From Bacteroidetes bacterium MedPE-SWsnd-G1 (GTDB lineage: Bacteria; Bacteroidota; Bacteroidia; Flavobacteriales; Flavobacteriaceae), in NCBI GenBank assembly GCA_001874265.1, contig MPDD01000009.1, positions 1 through 64,000 on the forward strand: a stretch of 64,000 nucleotides of DNA. The letters are read 5' to 3'. This document shows positions 34,591 to 43,190 of this stretch, piece after piece (positions within the stretch are counted from its first letter, which is position 1; each line of letters opens with the position of its first letter). The position numbers were made by a program, and so were the translations under genes. Below the pieces are notes generated by a model. The model ran no database searches and was not told the DNA's origin. It saw nothing but the letters and a program-made list of their open reading frames with translations.

Positions 34591-36366
34591 ATGCAGCAAA
34601 AAATTGAGTTAGCAGTAAAAGATGCTTTTAAAACCATTTATGATGTAGAAATTCCTTCCGTTGAATTTCAGGCAACACGTAAAGATTTTGAAGGAGATAT
34701 TACCATTGTCGTTTTTGCTTTTTTAAGGCATGTAAAAGGAAACCCAGTTCAGATAGGAACAAACATTGGAGCATATCTGAAAGAAAATGTAGATGACGTA
34801 TCAGATTTCAATGTTGTAAAAGGCTTTTTAAACTTAGTGATCTCTAATGCTTCTTTTATCAAAGGATTTAACGAAATCTATTCAAATGATTCGTTTGGTG
34901 TAATTGCACCAAGTGCTAATGAAAAAGCCGAAATGGTGGAGTATTCGTCTCCAAATACGAACAAACCATTGCATTTAGGGCATATCAGAAATAATCTTTT
35001 AGGCTTTTCAGTTGCTGAAATTATTGCGGCTTCTGGTAAAAAAGTATACAAGACTCAAATTATCAATGACCGCGGAATTCATATTTGTAAGTCTATGTTG
35101 GCTTGGGAAAAGTTTGGAAATGGTGAAACTCCAGAAAGCACAAGATTAAAAGGTGATAAATTAGTAGGAAACTACTACGTGAAATTTGACCAAGAATACA
35201 AAAAGGAAATTGCCAATTTAATAGCAGATGGAGCAACGGAAGAGGAAGCTAAAAAGAATGCTCCGCTCCTACTCGAAGCGCAAGAAATGCTGCGTAAATG
35301 GGAAGCGGGAGATGATAAAGTAGTGACGCTTTGGAAAGAAATGAACCAATGGGTGTATGCTGGTTTTGATGCCACTTACAAAGAATTAGGCGTTGATTTT
35401 GATAAAAACTATTACGAAAGCAATACGTATCTTTTAGGAAAGGATGTCGTTGCAAATGGTTTGGAAAGCGGTGTGTTCTTTAAAAAAGAAGATGGTTCGG
35501 TTTGGATCGATTTAACCGACGAAGGTTTAGACGAAAAAATTGTATTGCGTTCCGATGGTACAGCGGTTTATATGACCCAAGATATTGGAACTGCCATTGA
35601 GCGTTTTAAAGATTTTGATTTAGACGCTTTGACATATACTGTTGGTAATGAGCAAGATTACCATTTTAAAGTACTATTTCTAATCTTAAATAAATTAGGC
35701 TTTGATTGGGCAGCAAACTGTTTCCATTTATCATACGGTATGGTGGATTTACCTTCAGGTAAAATGAAATCTAGAGAAGGAACTGTAGTAGATGCAGATG
35801 ATTTAATTGTTGAAATGGTAAATACGGCGCGTTCTATTTCTGAAGAATTAGGAAAACTAGAAGGATATTCAAACGAAGAAAAAGAGGCCTTATACAGAAC
35901 TATTGGATTAGGTGCTTTGAAATATTACATCTTAAAGGTAGATCCTAAAAAACGAATCTTGTTCGACCCAAAGGAATCAATCGATTTTCAAGGAAATACA
36001 GGTCCATTTATTCAATATACCTATGCTAGAATTCAATCTATATTACGTAAGGCAGACTTCGAATATAATGTCATACTGAGCGAAGCCGAAGTATCTCTTC
36101 ACCCAAAGGAAAAAGAAGTAATTAAATTATTACAACAATTCCCAGAAGTAATTCAGAATGCGGCGAAGAATCACAGTCCAGCATTGATAGCGAATTACAC
36201 TTATGATTTGGTAAAAGAGTACAATTCATTCTATCAAACTGTTCCAATTTTAGGGAGTACTGTTGAAGTAGAAAAAGTATTCAGAACACGTTTGTCTAAA
36301 AAAGTAGCAAACGTCATTAAAACAGCGTTTGGTTTATTAGGAATTGACGTACCTAGCAGAATGTAA
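34591..36366 (+). CDS. argS: Arginyl-tRNA synthetase
   Basis: Class I aminoacyl-tRNA synthetase charging tRNA-Arg. The N-terminal Arg_S additional domain (about 1-85) precedes the catalytic core with HIGH in the form HLGHIRNN (about 129) and KMSKS in the form KMKSREG (about 391). A C-terminal anticodon-binding helix bundle ends with DVPSRM. The length of 591 residues is standard. Monocistronic; it is followed by the first of three DUF6090-type genes. Confidence 0.97.
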   Translation: MQQKIELAVKDAFKTIYDVEIPSVEFQATRKDFEGDITIVVFAFLRHVKGNPVQIGTNIGAYLKENVDDVSDFNVVKGFLNLVISNASFIKGFNEIYSNDSFGVIAPSANEKAEMVEYSSPNTNKPLHLGHIRNNLLGFSVAEIIAASGKKVYKTQIINDRGIHICKSMLAWEKFGNGETPESTRLKGDKLVGNYYVKFDQEYKKEIANLIADGATEEEAKKNAPLLLEAQEMLRKWEAGDDKVVTLWKEMNQWVYAGFDATYKELGVDFDKNYYESNTYLLGKDVVANGLESGVFFKKEDGSVWIDLTDEGLDEKIVLRSDGTAVYMTQDIGTAIERFKDFDLDALTYTVGNEQDYHFKVLFLILNKLGFDWAANCFHLSYGMVDLPSGKMKSREGTVVDADDLIVEMVNTARSISEELGKLEGYSNEEKEALYRTIGLGALKYYILKVDPKKRILFDPKESIDFQGNTGPFIQYTYARIQSILRKADFEYNVILSEAEVSLHPKEKEVIKLLQQFPEVIQNAAKNHSPALIANYTYDLVKEYNSFYQTVPILGSTVEVEKVFRTRLSKKVANVIKTAFGLLGIDVPSRM

Positions 36367-36430
36367 CACGTTCTTTTTTTGTTGGTTATAAATTAGTAAC
36401 TTTCGTTATTCAACCAACCAATAAAAATTC

Positions 36431-37450
36431 ATGATTAAGTTTTTTCGAAAAATTAGACAGCAACTATTGTCTGATAACAAATTCAGTAAGTATCTGTTGT
36501 ATGCTATTGGAGAAATCGTTTTGGTAGTAATTGGAATTATGATTGCTTTAAATATTAATGCAGCAAATGAAAGAAAAATCAATGACAGAGAAATTCGAAA
36601 CATTCTAAAAGAAATTCAGAACGATTTAGAAAAGGATGTACAAGCAGCAAATAAAGTAATTGATCTTTATATGTCAGCGGATTCAATTCAATATTTAATT
36701 CTAAATGACAAATACACTTTTGAAGATTATGAGAATGGATCTGTAGAAGACCTAGGAACCTATTATGTTAGTTTTATAATTCAGACAAATGGCTTTGACA
36801 ATCTAATGCGCAATATTGATAATTTACCTGAAAAGTATAAACACTTACTTCCAGAATTAAATGATTTGTACGTTACAAACAAAAATTACATAGATACTTC
36901 AAATGATCGAATCAAAAAAACAGTCTATGACTATTTAGATTTTATTTCTAGAAAACCTTGGGCTTATGATAAAATATTACGTAAAATAAATAGGGAAGCA
37001 ATACACTATCATTTAAATGACAATTATTTTAAAAGCCATATACTAAATTATATGACTGATCTGAATAATATACTTCTTAGTGCTATTAGGCATAAAATTG
37101 AAGCGCTTAGCACTTTAAACAATATTGAGGAAATTTTAGGAGATAAGAAAGGAGTTCCACAAAGCTTAAAACTGGAAAACTCTGATATTAGTTCAATAAA
37201 TAATATTACTGGAACTTATAAAATTATAGATAGTTTAGGAACTGGATGGGATACTCACTTTGAAATTCAAAATTGTGGTAACAAAGTTTTTTTTAAAACA
37301 AATGATTCAAAAAAGGAAATCTATTATTTTAAAAATCAAACTTATTTCGACAGAAACACGGGAATCTATCAATTCGATAAAAGTGACACGCTTACGATAA
37401 GTTATGGCATCTATGGCAAGACAGTGAACGTAAAAAGCATTCAGAAATAA
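36431..37450 (+). CDS. DUF6090-like membrane protein, long form
   Basis: A 339-residue protein. The N-terminal module is IKFFRKIRQQLL, SKYLLYAIGEIVLVVIGIMI and ALNINAANE: a basic start, one membrane helix (about 21-40) and a charged linker. Then comes a long soluble domain, helical at first (about 45-235) and beta-rich at the end (DISSINNITGTYKIIDS onwards). The other two copies in this window (47.5 and 48.4 kb) share the module but are 243 residues long, so the C-terminal beta part is extra here. A palindromic segment lies in the 64 nt in front. Function unknown. Confidence 0.78.
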   Translation: MIKFFRKIRQQLLSDNKFSKYLLYAIGEIVLVVIGIMIALNINAANERKINDREIRNILKEIQNDLEKDVQAANKVIDLYMSADSIQYLILNDKYTFEDYENGSVEDLGTYYVSFIIQTNGFDNLMRNIDNLPEKYKHLLPELNDLYVTNKNYIDTSNDRIKKTVYDYLDFISRKPWAYDKILRKINREAIHYHLNDNYFKSHILNYMTDLNNILLSAIRHKIEALSTLNNIEEILGDKKGVPQSLKLENSDISSINNITGTYKIIDSLGTGWDTHFEIQNCGNKVFFKTNDSKKEIYYFKNQTYFDRNTGIYQFDKSDTLTISYGIYGKTVNVKSIQK

Positions 37451-37521
37451 TTTTTAAAGTTACTAAGTTTCAGTTCAATTTTCTAAATCTAGAATCGTCT
37501 TAAAAATTCATTTTTATTGCG

Positions 37522-37529
37522 TAAATTTG
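37522..37529 (+). promoter_or_regulatory. -7 promoter element of lpdA
   Basis: TAAATTTG matches TAnnTTTG. It overlaps an in-frame TTG at 37527 that could otherwise be mistaken for the start, so it supports the ATG at 37569 (39 nt downstream). Confidence 0.55.
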
Positions 37530-37568
37530 CACAGCGAAAAAAACAGAATAAAACATAAAATTTTCAAA

Positions 37569-38957
37569 ATGAAATACGACATCATCATTATAGGAAGTGG
37601 ACCAGGAGGATACGTTACAGGAATAAGAGCCTCACAGTTAGGTTTTAAAGTAGCCATCGTAGAAAAGGAAAGCTTAGGAGGTATTTGTTTAAACTGGGGA
37701 TGTATCCCAACAAAAGCCTTATTAAAAAGTGCACAGGTATACGATTACTTAAAGCATGTTGATGAGTACGGTTTAAAAGCAGAAGCAATCGATAAAGATT
37801 TTTCAGCGGTAATTAAGCGTAGTCGTGGTGTTGCAGATGGAATGAGCAAAGGAGTTCAGTTCTTAATGAAGAAAAACAAAATTGATGTTATTGAAGGTTT
37901 TGGTAAAATTAAAACGGGTAAAAAAGTGGATGTTACAGATGCCGATGGTAAAGTAACTGAATATAGCGCAGACAATATTATTATTGCAACGGGTGCACGT
38001 AGCCGTGAATTACCAAACTTACCACAAGATGGTAAAAAAGTAATTGGATATCGCCAAGCAATGACCTTACCAGAGCAACCAAAGAAAATGATTGTAGTTG
38101 GTTCTGGTGCAATTGGTGTTGAGTTTGCACACTTCTATAATTCAATGGGTACGGAAGTAATAATAGTTGAATTTATGCCGAATGTAGTTCCTGTTGAAGA
38201 CAAAGATATTTCGAAGCAATTTGAGCGTTCTTTAAAGAAATCAGGTATTAAAGTAATGACAAATTCTTCTGTTGAATCTGTTGATACTTCTGGAGATGGT
38301 GTTGTTGCAACGGTTAAAACAAAAAAAGGAGAACAAACTTTAGAAGCAGATATTTTATTATCGGCAGTTGGAATTAAATCAAACATTGAAAACATTGGAT
38401 TAGAAGATGTTGGAATTGTAGTTGATAGAGATAAAATATTGGTAAACGACTTCTACCAAACTAATATCCCAGGATACTATGCAATTGGTGATGTTGTTCC
38501 TGGTCAAGCATTAGCGCACGTTGCTTCTGCTGAAGGAATTACTTGTGTTGAGAAATTAGCAGGGTTACACGTAGATGCAATTGATTACGGAAACGTACCA
38601 GGTTGTACTTATGCTACGCCTGAAATTGCAAGTGTTGGTTTAACTGAAGAAAAGGCAATTGAAGCAGGATTCGATTTAAAGGTTGGTAAATTCCCATTCT
38701 CTGCCTCTGGTAAAGCAAAAGCGGCAGGCACGCCTGATGGATTTGTAAAGGTAATTTTTGACGCTAAATACGGAGAGTGGTTAGGATGCCATATGATTGG
38801 TGCGGGAGTTACAGATATGATTGCTGAAGCGGTTGTTGCTCGTAAATTAGAAACAACTGGGCACGAAGTATTAAAAGCAATTCACCCACACCCTACTATG
38901 AGTGAGGCTGTAATGGAAGCAGTTGCAGATGCTTATGATGAAGTAATTCACCTATAA
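37569..38957 (+). CDS. lpdA: Dihydrolipoyl dehydrogenase (E3)
   Basis: FAD-dependent oxidoreductase that reoxidises lipoamide in pyruvate, 2-oxoglutarate and branched-chain 2-oxoacid dehydrogenases and the glycine cleavage system. The FAD dinucleotide motif is GSGPGG (9-14), and the redox disulfide C40/C45 is in GGICLNWGCIPTK. An NAD-binding VGSGAIGVEFA, the FAD-binding GDVVPG and the C-terminal active-site HPHPTMSE follow. Starting at ATG 37569 gives 462 residues beginning MKYDIIIIG, the family norm. Single gene with terminator. Confidence 0.97.
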   Translation: MKYDIIIIGSGPGGYVTGIRASQLGFKVAIVEKESLGGICLNWGCIPTKALLKSAQVYDYLKHVDEYGLKAEAIDKDFSAVIKRSRGVADGMSKGVQFLMKKNKIDVIEGFGKIKTGKKVDVTDADGKVTEYSADNIIIATGARSRELPNLPQDGKKVIGYRQAMTLPEQPKKMIVVGSGAIGVEFAHFYNSMGTEVIIVEFMPNVVPVEDKDISKQFERSLKKSGIKVMTNSSVESVDTSGDGVVATVKTKKGEQTLEADILLSAVGIKSNIENIGLEDVGIVVDRDKILVNDFYQTNIPGYYAIGDVVPGQALAHVASAEGITCVEKLAGLHVDAIDYGNVPGCTYATPEIASVGLTEEKAIEAGFDLKVGKFPFSASGKAKAAGTPDGFVKVIFDAKYGEWLGCHMIGAGVTDMIAEAVVARKLETTGHEVLKAIHPHPTMSEAVMEAVADAYDEVIHL

Positions 38958-38982
38958 TTAACAAATAGATAATTTTATATTT

Positions 38983-39015
38983 AAAAACCCGAAGCAAATG
39001 TTTCGGGTTTTTTCA
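38983..39015 (+). terminator. Terminator of lpdA
   Basis: An 11-bp stem (38983-38993 with 39002-39012, A5CCCGAA/TTCGGGT5) with an 8-nt loop is followed by TTT, about 26 nt after the lpdA stop. Confidence 0.88.
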
Positions 39016-39044
39016 TTAACTTTCATTGGCATTAAATCATTAAT

Positions 39045-39155
39045 ATGAAACTCAAAAGAAAAACAATCATAATCATTGTTGCAATAATTCTAATATTTCT
39101 ACTATGGGCGGAAATGGCTGTTGGAATTTTTGGCTCTCCTATTGCAGGGAGTTAG
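39045..39155 (+). CDS. 36-residue single-helix membrane peptide
   Basis: A small ORF starting ATG at 39045 and ending TAG at 39153-39155. It encodes MKLKRK, then a continuous hydrophobic helix (TIIIIVAIILIFLLWAEMAV) and GIFGSPIAGS, the positive-inside and one-helix design of small membrane proteins. It lies 30 nt after the lpdA terminator and does not overlap any other gene. The ATG has no strong Shine-Dalgarno, as is usual in Bacteroidota. The GSPIAGS tail is compositionally unusual for random sequence. Function unknown; might assist an envelope complex. Confidence 0.55.
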   Translation: MKLKRKTIIIIVAIILIFLLWAEMAVGIFGSPIAGS

Positions 39156-39216
39156 TAATTAACAAACGTTTACCCTGTAAAAAAGATCAATTCCCAAATT
39201 GACAATTCCATTTTAA

Positions 39217-39232
39217 AATTGGTTAACCAATT
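39217..39232. promoter_or_regulatory. Perfect 16-bp palindrome, candidate operator
   Basis: AATTGGTTAACCAATT is fully self-complementary and lies 55 nt before the ATG at 39288. Its core resembles GntR/FadR-type operators (ATTGGTnnACCAAT). The region 39156-39287 otherwise contains only AT-rich sequence, with a near-match -7 element (GACATTTG, 39249-39256). Confidence 0.5.
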
Positions 39233-39287
39233 ATCCAACTATTTTTCAGACATTTGTAATTCGTAAATAAAACGTCAATTATTACAA

Positions 39288-40385
39288 ATGCATAAATTAA
39301 AATATACCCTACTACTATTCATTTTTTTCATCTTATATGCCTGTGAAGAAAGTGAAGCTCCGATAGAACTTGTAAGCGCAGATATTTCCGTTACTGCATC
39401 CATGACATCAATTACATGGAAAGACGACGCTGATTTAACACAAAAACTTCAGGATGCTTTGATCTATGATTATAAGAGTGCAATTATAAGCCATGTCGAA
39501 AGAAAATTAACCTTCAATTCAGATTCTACTTCGGTCGATGCATCCATTAGTTTTAAATCGGCTTTTCAAAATGACTATTTTGATCCAAATAAAAGTAACA
39601 ATTCAGTTACAATTGATCTTTTAAAAGAAGTTCAGACTAAAAATTATGTTGAGTTAAAAGCGGATGGCCCTGGAAACACCTATAATTTAATAACTTCTGT
39701 TTTAGCACCTGGATACAACCCAATTGAGACTCCAGATTGTAACCATGCCGCTTTCGGAGACCATATTGATGAAATTTTTGACAATGATCTAAATACCAAT
39801 GTCTTTAGGTTTCATATACATACTGTAAATGACAACGACAGATGTATAAAGTTTGATAGACAGCGAAACGAAATAAAAACCTATGGAAAGTCTCCTGCAA
39901 AACTTTTAGGAATTGAAGATGAAAAAGTGATTTACAAATGGAAATTTAAACTTAGTGATGGTTTTCAATCGTCTCCAAAATTTACACATATTCATCAATT
40001 AAAATCGGTTGGTGGCTCCTTAGAATCTATGCCAATGTATACCTTAACAACAAGAAAAGGAACACCCGATCAACTTGAATTGAGATATGCAGAAACGGAT
40101 ACTCAAATAACACTTACTAAAACAGATTTAACACCTTTTATTGGAACTTGGCTAGAAGTAACCGAAACTATTGAATACGGAATGAATGGTACTTACGAAA
40201 TAGTTATTAATGATATAAAAACAGGTGAAGCACTGCTTTCATATAGCAATGACAATATTATAAACTGGAGAGAAGGTGCAGAATATGTTAGACCAAAATG
40301 GGGAATTTATAGAAGTTTAATTTATGATGAGGACCTTAGAGATGAAACGTTATTATTTGCAGATTTTAGCATTGAAGAAAGGTAA
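39288..40385 (+). CDS. Polysaccharide-lyase-like jelly-roll lipoprotein
   Basis: A 365-residue exported lipoprotein (Cys 19 in LYAC). The C-terminal 200 residues resemble the concanavalin-like Polysacc_lyase (PL13/heparinase-I-type) fold: FRFHIHTVNDNDR, VIYKWKFKLSDGFQSSPKF, THIHQLKSVGG, LTTRKGTPDQLELRY, WLEVTETIEYG and PKWGIYRSL near the end. The N-terminal part (20-130) looks like a separate beta domain. Binding or cleavage of an anionic glycan is possible, but I cannot point to the catalytic residues. An operator-like palindrome precedes it. Confidence 0.55.
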   Translation: MHKLKYTLLLFIFFILYACEESEAPIELVSADISVTASMTSITWKDDADLTQKLQDALIYDYKSAIISHVERKLTFNSDSTSVDASISFKSAFQNDYFDPNKSNNSVTIDLLKEVQTKNYVELKADGPGNTYNLITSVLAPGYNPIETPDCNHAAFGDHIDEIFDNDLNTNVFRFHIHTVNDNDRCIKFDRQRNEIKTYGKSPAKLLGIEDEKVIYKWKFKLSDGFQSSPKFTHIHQLKSVGGSLESMPMYTLTTRKGTPDQLELRYAETDTQITLTKTDLTPFIGTWLEVTETIEYGMNGTYEIVINDIKTGEALLSYSNDNIINWREGAEYVRPKWGIYRSLIYDEDLRDETLLFADFSIEER

Positions 40386-40447
40386 ACAAAGTTCCTAACA
40401 ATTTTTTTTAAGAAAAAAGGTGAATAAACAATATCATCTGATTTACT

Positions 40448-40455
40448 TATATTTG
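40448..40455 (+). promoter_or_regulatory. -7 promoter element of the two-ribbon lipoprotein
   Basis: TATATTTG is an exact TAnnTTTG match, 17 nt before the ATG at 40473. Confidence 0.55.
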
Positions 40456-40472
40456 GCTTTAAAATCAAACCC

Positions 40473-40922
40473 ATGAAATATTTATTACCAATTTTAGCCG
40501 TATTACTTTTAGTTTCTTGTAAAAGTGAAGAAAAGAAACCCATTACACCGGTGGAAAATGTTCCTCTAAACGAACGCCCTTTACCTCCATTACCTGGAGC
40601 CGGCGCTGCAACTGCAACAAATGTTATTGGTGGCCCTCATTATATATGCCCTAAAAACTGTGTAGGTGGTAACGGTCCTGCTGCTGGCGCATGTCCGGTA
40701 TGTGAAACTCAAATGACTCATAACCAAGGGTTCCATACAACCCCGAATACGAGTCCGGCGACACCAACTACTCCAAATACACCTGCAACCACAAGTGGAC
40801 CGAATGCAAATGGGCAATGGCATTACACTTGTTCAAATGGATGTGCTGGCGGAGGTGATGCTGCAGGAAATTGTTCAAATTGTGGCAATGCCTTAGCGCA
40901 TAATGCGGCCTATCATAGTTAG
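40473..40922 (+). CDS. Lipoprotein with two Cys/His ribbon repeats
   Basis: A 149-residue lipoprotein (Cys 16 in LLVSC). After a Pro-rich spacer it carries two copies of one 33-residue unit, 55-88 and 116-148, joined by a Thr/Pro-rich linker. Each unit is [P/W]HYxC-x3-C ... GxCxxC ... H-N-x3-H: C59, C63, C74, C77, H83, H88 and C120, C124, C134, C137, H143, H148. The spacing is identical and suggests two independent metal (zinc or copper) sites in the periplasm or cell surface. The domain seems tandemly duplicated. No function assigned. Confidence 0.75.
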   Translation: MKYLLPILAVLLLVSCKSEEKKPITPVENVPLNERPLPPLPGAGAATATNVIGGPHYICPKNCVGGNGPAAGACPVCETQMTHNQGFHTTPNTSPATPTTPNTPATTSGPNANGQWHYTCSNGCAGGGDAAGNCSNCGNALAHNAAYHS

Positions 40923-40923
40923 A

Positions 40924-43062
40924 TTAATCTACCCAGTGTAAAACATCTTTCATTACCGACCATCTAGGTTCTTTCAATTCAGAACCTTGACCTTCTATCC
41001 AATGTTTAAACAAACGGTCTATAGTGCCATCTTTTTGTTTTAACTCTAACCAAGTATTTACAAAAAGCTGCCAACTAGCATCTTTTACCATTGGATATGC
41101 CGTTGGTATTTTTACCATATCTGGTTGAAGTACAGAAATATTAAATGATGGATAAATGATGGTCCATGCAGAACCCGCTTCTGCCGAAAATATGATGGCA
41201 TCCATATCATCTGTCTCGCCTTTAAAGTAAGGGCGTGGTGAATTCATTTTTACCAATTCAGCATTTGGTATAAACGCCTTGATTTTATTTTCAAAATACG
41301 GGTTGGTATACCCTATTTTTAAATCGTTTTGACTCAATATACTTTCTCTCGATTTAAATAATGTTCTGTTATAATCAGGAACAATAAATGCAACCGTTTG
41401 ATCTAAATAAGTATCGGAAAGCGTAAATGAATTTAAACCATCGGTAGTGGCCACCAAACCAGACATTACAATATCTAATTGACCTTTTGCTAAAAGTGGC
41501 CTCATTTGCGAACGTGTTACTCTATAAAATTCTGGCTCAACATTCAATTCTTGTGCTAAGATATACGCCATTTCTGCGTCGAACCCAACCAATTCTGCTT
41601 CCTCGTTTTTAAACGCAAATGGCAATCCATTTGCAACATATCCTACTCTTAATTTACCGCGTTGTTTAATTGTATTAATCTGATTGTAAGACCTTGACGA
41701 AGTAGAATCATTAAGCAAAGTGCTTACTTCTTTAATTTGTCCCTTTTTAAAATCTTTGGTCAAGCGCATTTCAATAAAGTTCTCATACTGCTCGCTTTTT
41801 CCAAGGGCATAACCCAAATAAAAACGAGTTCCAATTAGGGCTACAATAGTTAAAACAGCACCAATAACAATGCCTCTAATTAATTTTGGCCATAATATTT
41901 GAACACTACTTACTGTCATTTTAACCGAAATAATTGTTAAAACAACCAAATGAATTGCCCCTAAAACCACTCTTATTCTATCGGTATACACACTAGAAAT
42001 TACAAATAGTTGAAACATTTCTTGCGGTAGTTTCATTAAATCTAACAAAAACGGAATTCCAGTAACAGGCGCTACGAAACTACTTAGTAAAGTGGCGCCG
42101 ACAAAAGTTCCATTCTCTATTAAACTGAACGAACTACCCATATACCAAGCAGTAAAAGGTACAAAGACAAATATGACAAAAGTCCCAAGATTCGGAAAAG
42201 GATATGCTAATGGCATCATAAGATCTGCTTTGGCCCTGTCTTCATGATTCATGCCATTAAATGCCAATAATTGCTTTACATCATCAATTAATTGCGGTAA
42301 AACCACAATTATTTTACCTGTTGCAAAAATAGTTAACAGCGTACTTTTTGTTGCTTTAAATAATGCCTTTGGAGAAATTCCGGTGGTAGTTTGAACTAGC
42401 AGCGGAAGCCAATAAAACCCGAGTAACAAAACTGCGATACTGTAAATGATAATATAGGCATGCAAACGTTGAATCTCTTCAAAACTCATAGTACCTGCAT
42501 TATACGCCGCAATGGCAAAAACTCCGTATGGAGTCATTTTAATAACCATCTTATTAATATGATTCAAAGCATCTGCAATCACATCCATGCTATGCAATAA
42601 ATTCTTTTTCTCTTCGATTCTACTCAATCCTATCCCTAAGAAAATACTAAATAACACAACTGCTGGTACAATATTATTAGCCATAGAACCAAAAGGATTC
42701 GATGGAATGTATAACTCTAAAAAATTAAGCGGTGCCTCTACAGCAACAATAGAAGGTTTAAAAAAGGAAGAGGCTGACCAACTAGGCAAAGCCAGTGGTA
42801 ATAGCACCAATGCCACTACACCTATTCCCAGTAATAAAAACAACACTTTTAAACCATTAAAAACCATGGTACGTCCTTCTGACAAAGACATACGACCAAG
42901 ATTAGCAATAATGGATACCATAATATATGGTAAGACCGTCATTTGCAGTAAACCAACAAAACCATCACCAATTATTTGAAAAAAAGAAACGTATTCACCA
43001 AAAAAAAGCCCAACTGCAATACCTGCCAATAGACCAATAATGATTTTCTTAGATAAACTCAT
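40924..43062 (-). CDS. Dicarboxylate/cation symporter fused to a periplasmic binding protein
   Basis: A 712-residue fusion. Residues about 1-400 form a DAACS (SDF) symporter like GltP/DctA, with FLGIGLSRIEE, TTGISPKALF, MPLAYPFPNLGTFV and the hairpin GTFVGATLLSSFVAPVTGIP. Residues about 455-712 form a type 3 solute-binding protein (SBP_bac_3): LRVGYVANGLPFAFKNEEA, LVGFDAEMAYILAQEL, LAKGQLDIVMSGLVAT. Separate genes usually encode these parts in other transporter classes. Substrate may be an amino acid or dicarboxylate. Confidence 0.88.
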   Translation of the reverse strand: MSLSKKIIIGLLAGIAVGLFFGEYVSFFQIIGDGFVGLLQMTVLPYIMVSIIANLGRMSLSEGRTMVFNGLKVLFLLLGIGVVALVLLPLALPSWSASSFFKPSIVAVEAPLNFLELYIPSNPFGSMANNIVPAVVLFSIFLGIGLSRIEEKKNLLHSMDVIADALNHINKMVIKMTPYGVFAIAAYNAGTMSFEEIQRLHAYIIIYSIAVLLLGFYWLPLLVQTTTGISPKALFKATKSTLLTIFATGKIIVVLPQLIDDVKQLLAFNGMNHEDRAKADLMMPLAYPFPNLGTFVIFVFVPFTAWYMGSSFSLIENGTFVGATLLSSFVAPVTGIPFLLDLMKLPQEMFQLFVISSVYTDRIRVVLGAIHLVVLTIISVKMTVSSVQILWPKLIRGIVIGAVLTIVALIGTRFYLGYALGKSEQYENFIEMRLTKDFKKGQIKEVSTLLNDSTSSRSYNQINTIKQRGKLRVGYVANGLPFAFKNEEAELVGFDAEMAYILAQELNVEPEFYRVTRSQMRPLLAKGQLDIVMSGLVATTDGLNSFTLSDTYLDQTVAFIVPDYNRTLFKSRESILSQNDLKIGYTNPYFENKIKAFIPNAELVKMNSPRPYFKGETDDMDAIIFSAEAGSAWTIIYPSFNISVLQPDMVKIPTAYPMVKDASWQLFVNTWLELKQKDGTIDRLFKHWIEGQGSELKEPRWSVMKDVLHWVD

Positions 43063-43129
43063 AGAAGTATTTTTCTATAAATTTAATACAATCTTTGAGA
43101 TATGAAATTGAATTTTAAATTTCCGTTAG

Positions 43130-43170
43130 TTCTCGATACGAATTCTACCGGCATTCACTCGAACTGACCC
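43130..43170. repeat. Degenerate flavobacterial intergenic repeat
   Basis: The segment TTCTCGATACG, an AT/CG-rich centre, then CATTCACTCGAACTGAC resembles a short interspersed repeat seen between genes in Flavobacteriaceae, where TCTCGATAC and TTCACTCGAA motifs flank each other. Only one copy is visible in this window, so the call rests on recollection of such sequences. Confidence 0.35.
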
Positions 43171-43190
43171 GCTAATAAATGAGACTAAAA

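Noticed and set aside
37527-37568. TTG start for dihydrolipoyl dehydrogenase
   Set aside because: The TTG overlaps the TAAATTTG promoter element, and the extra 14 residues are not found before the FAD-binding strand in this family.
42587-42979. 130-residue open frame on the plus strand
   Set aside because: Antisense shadow of the SDF transporter domain; hydrophilic low-complexity translation.
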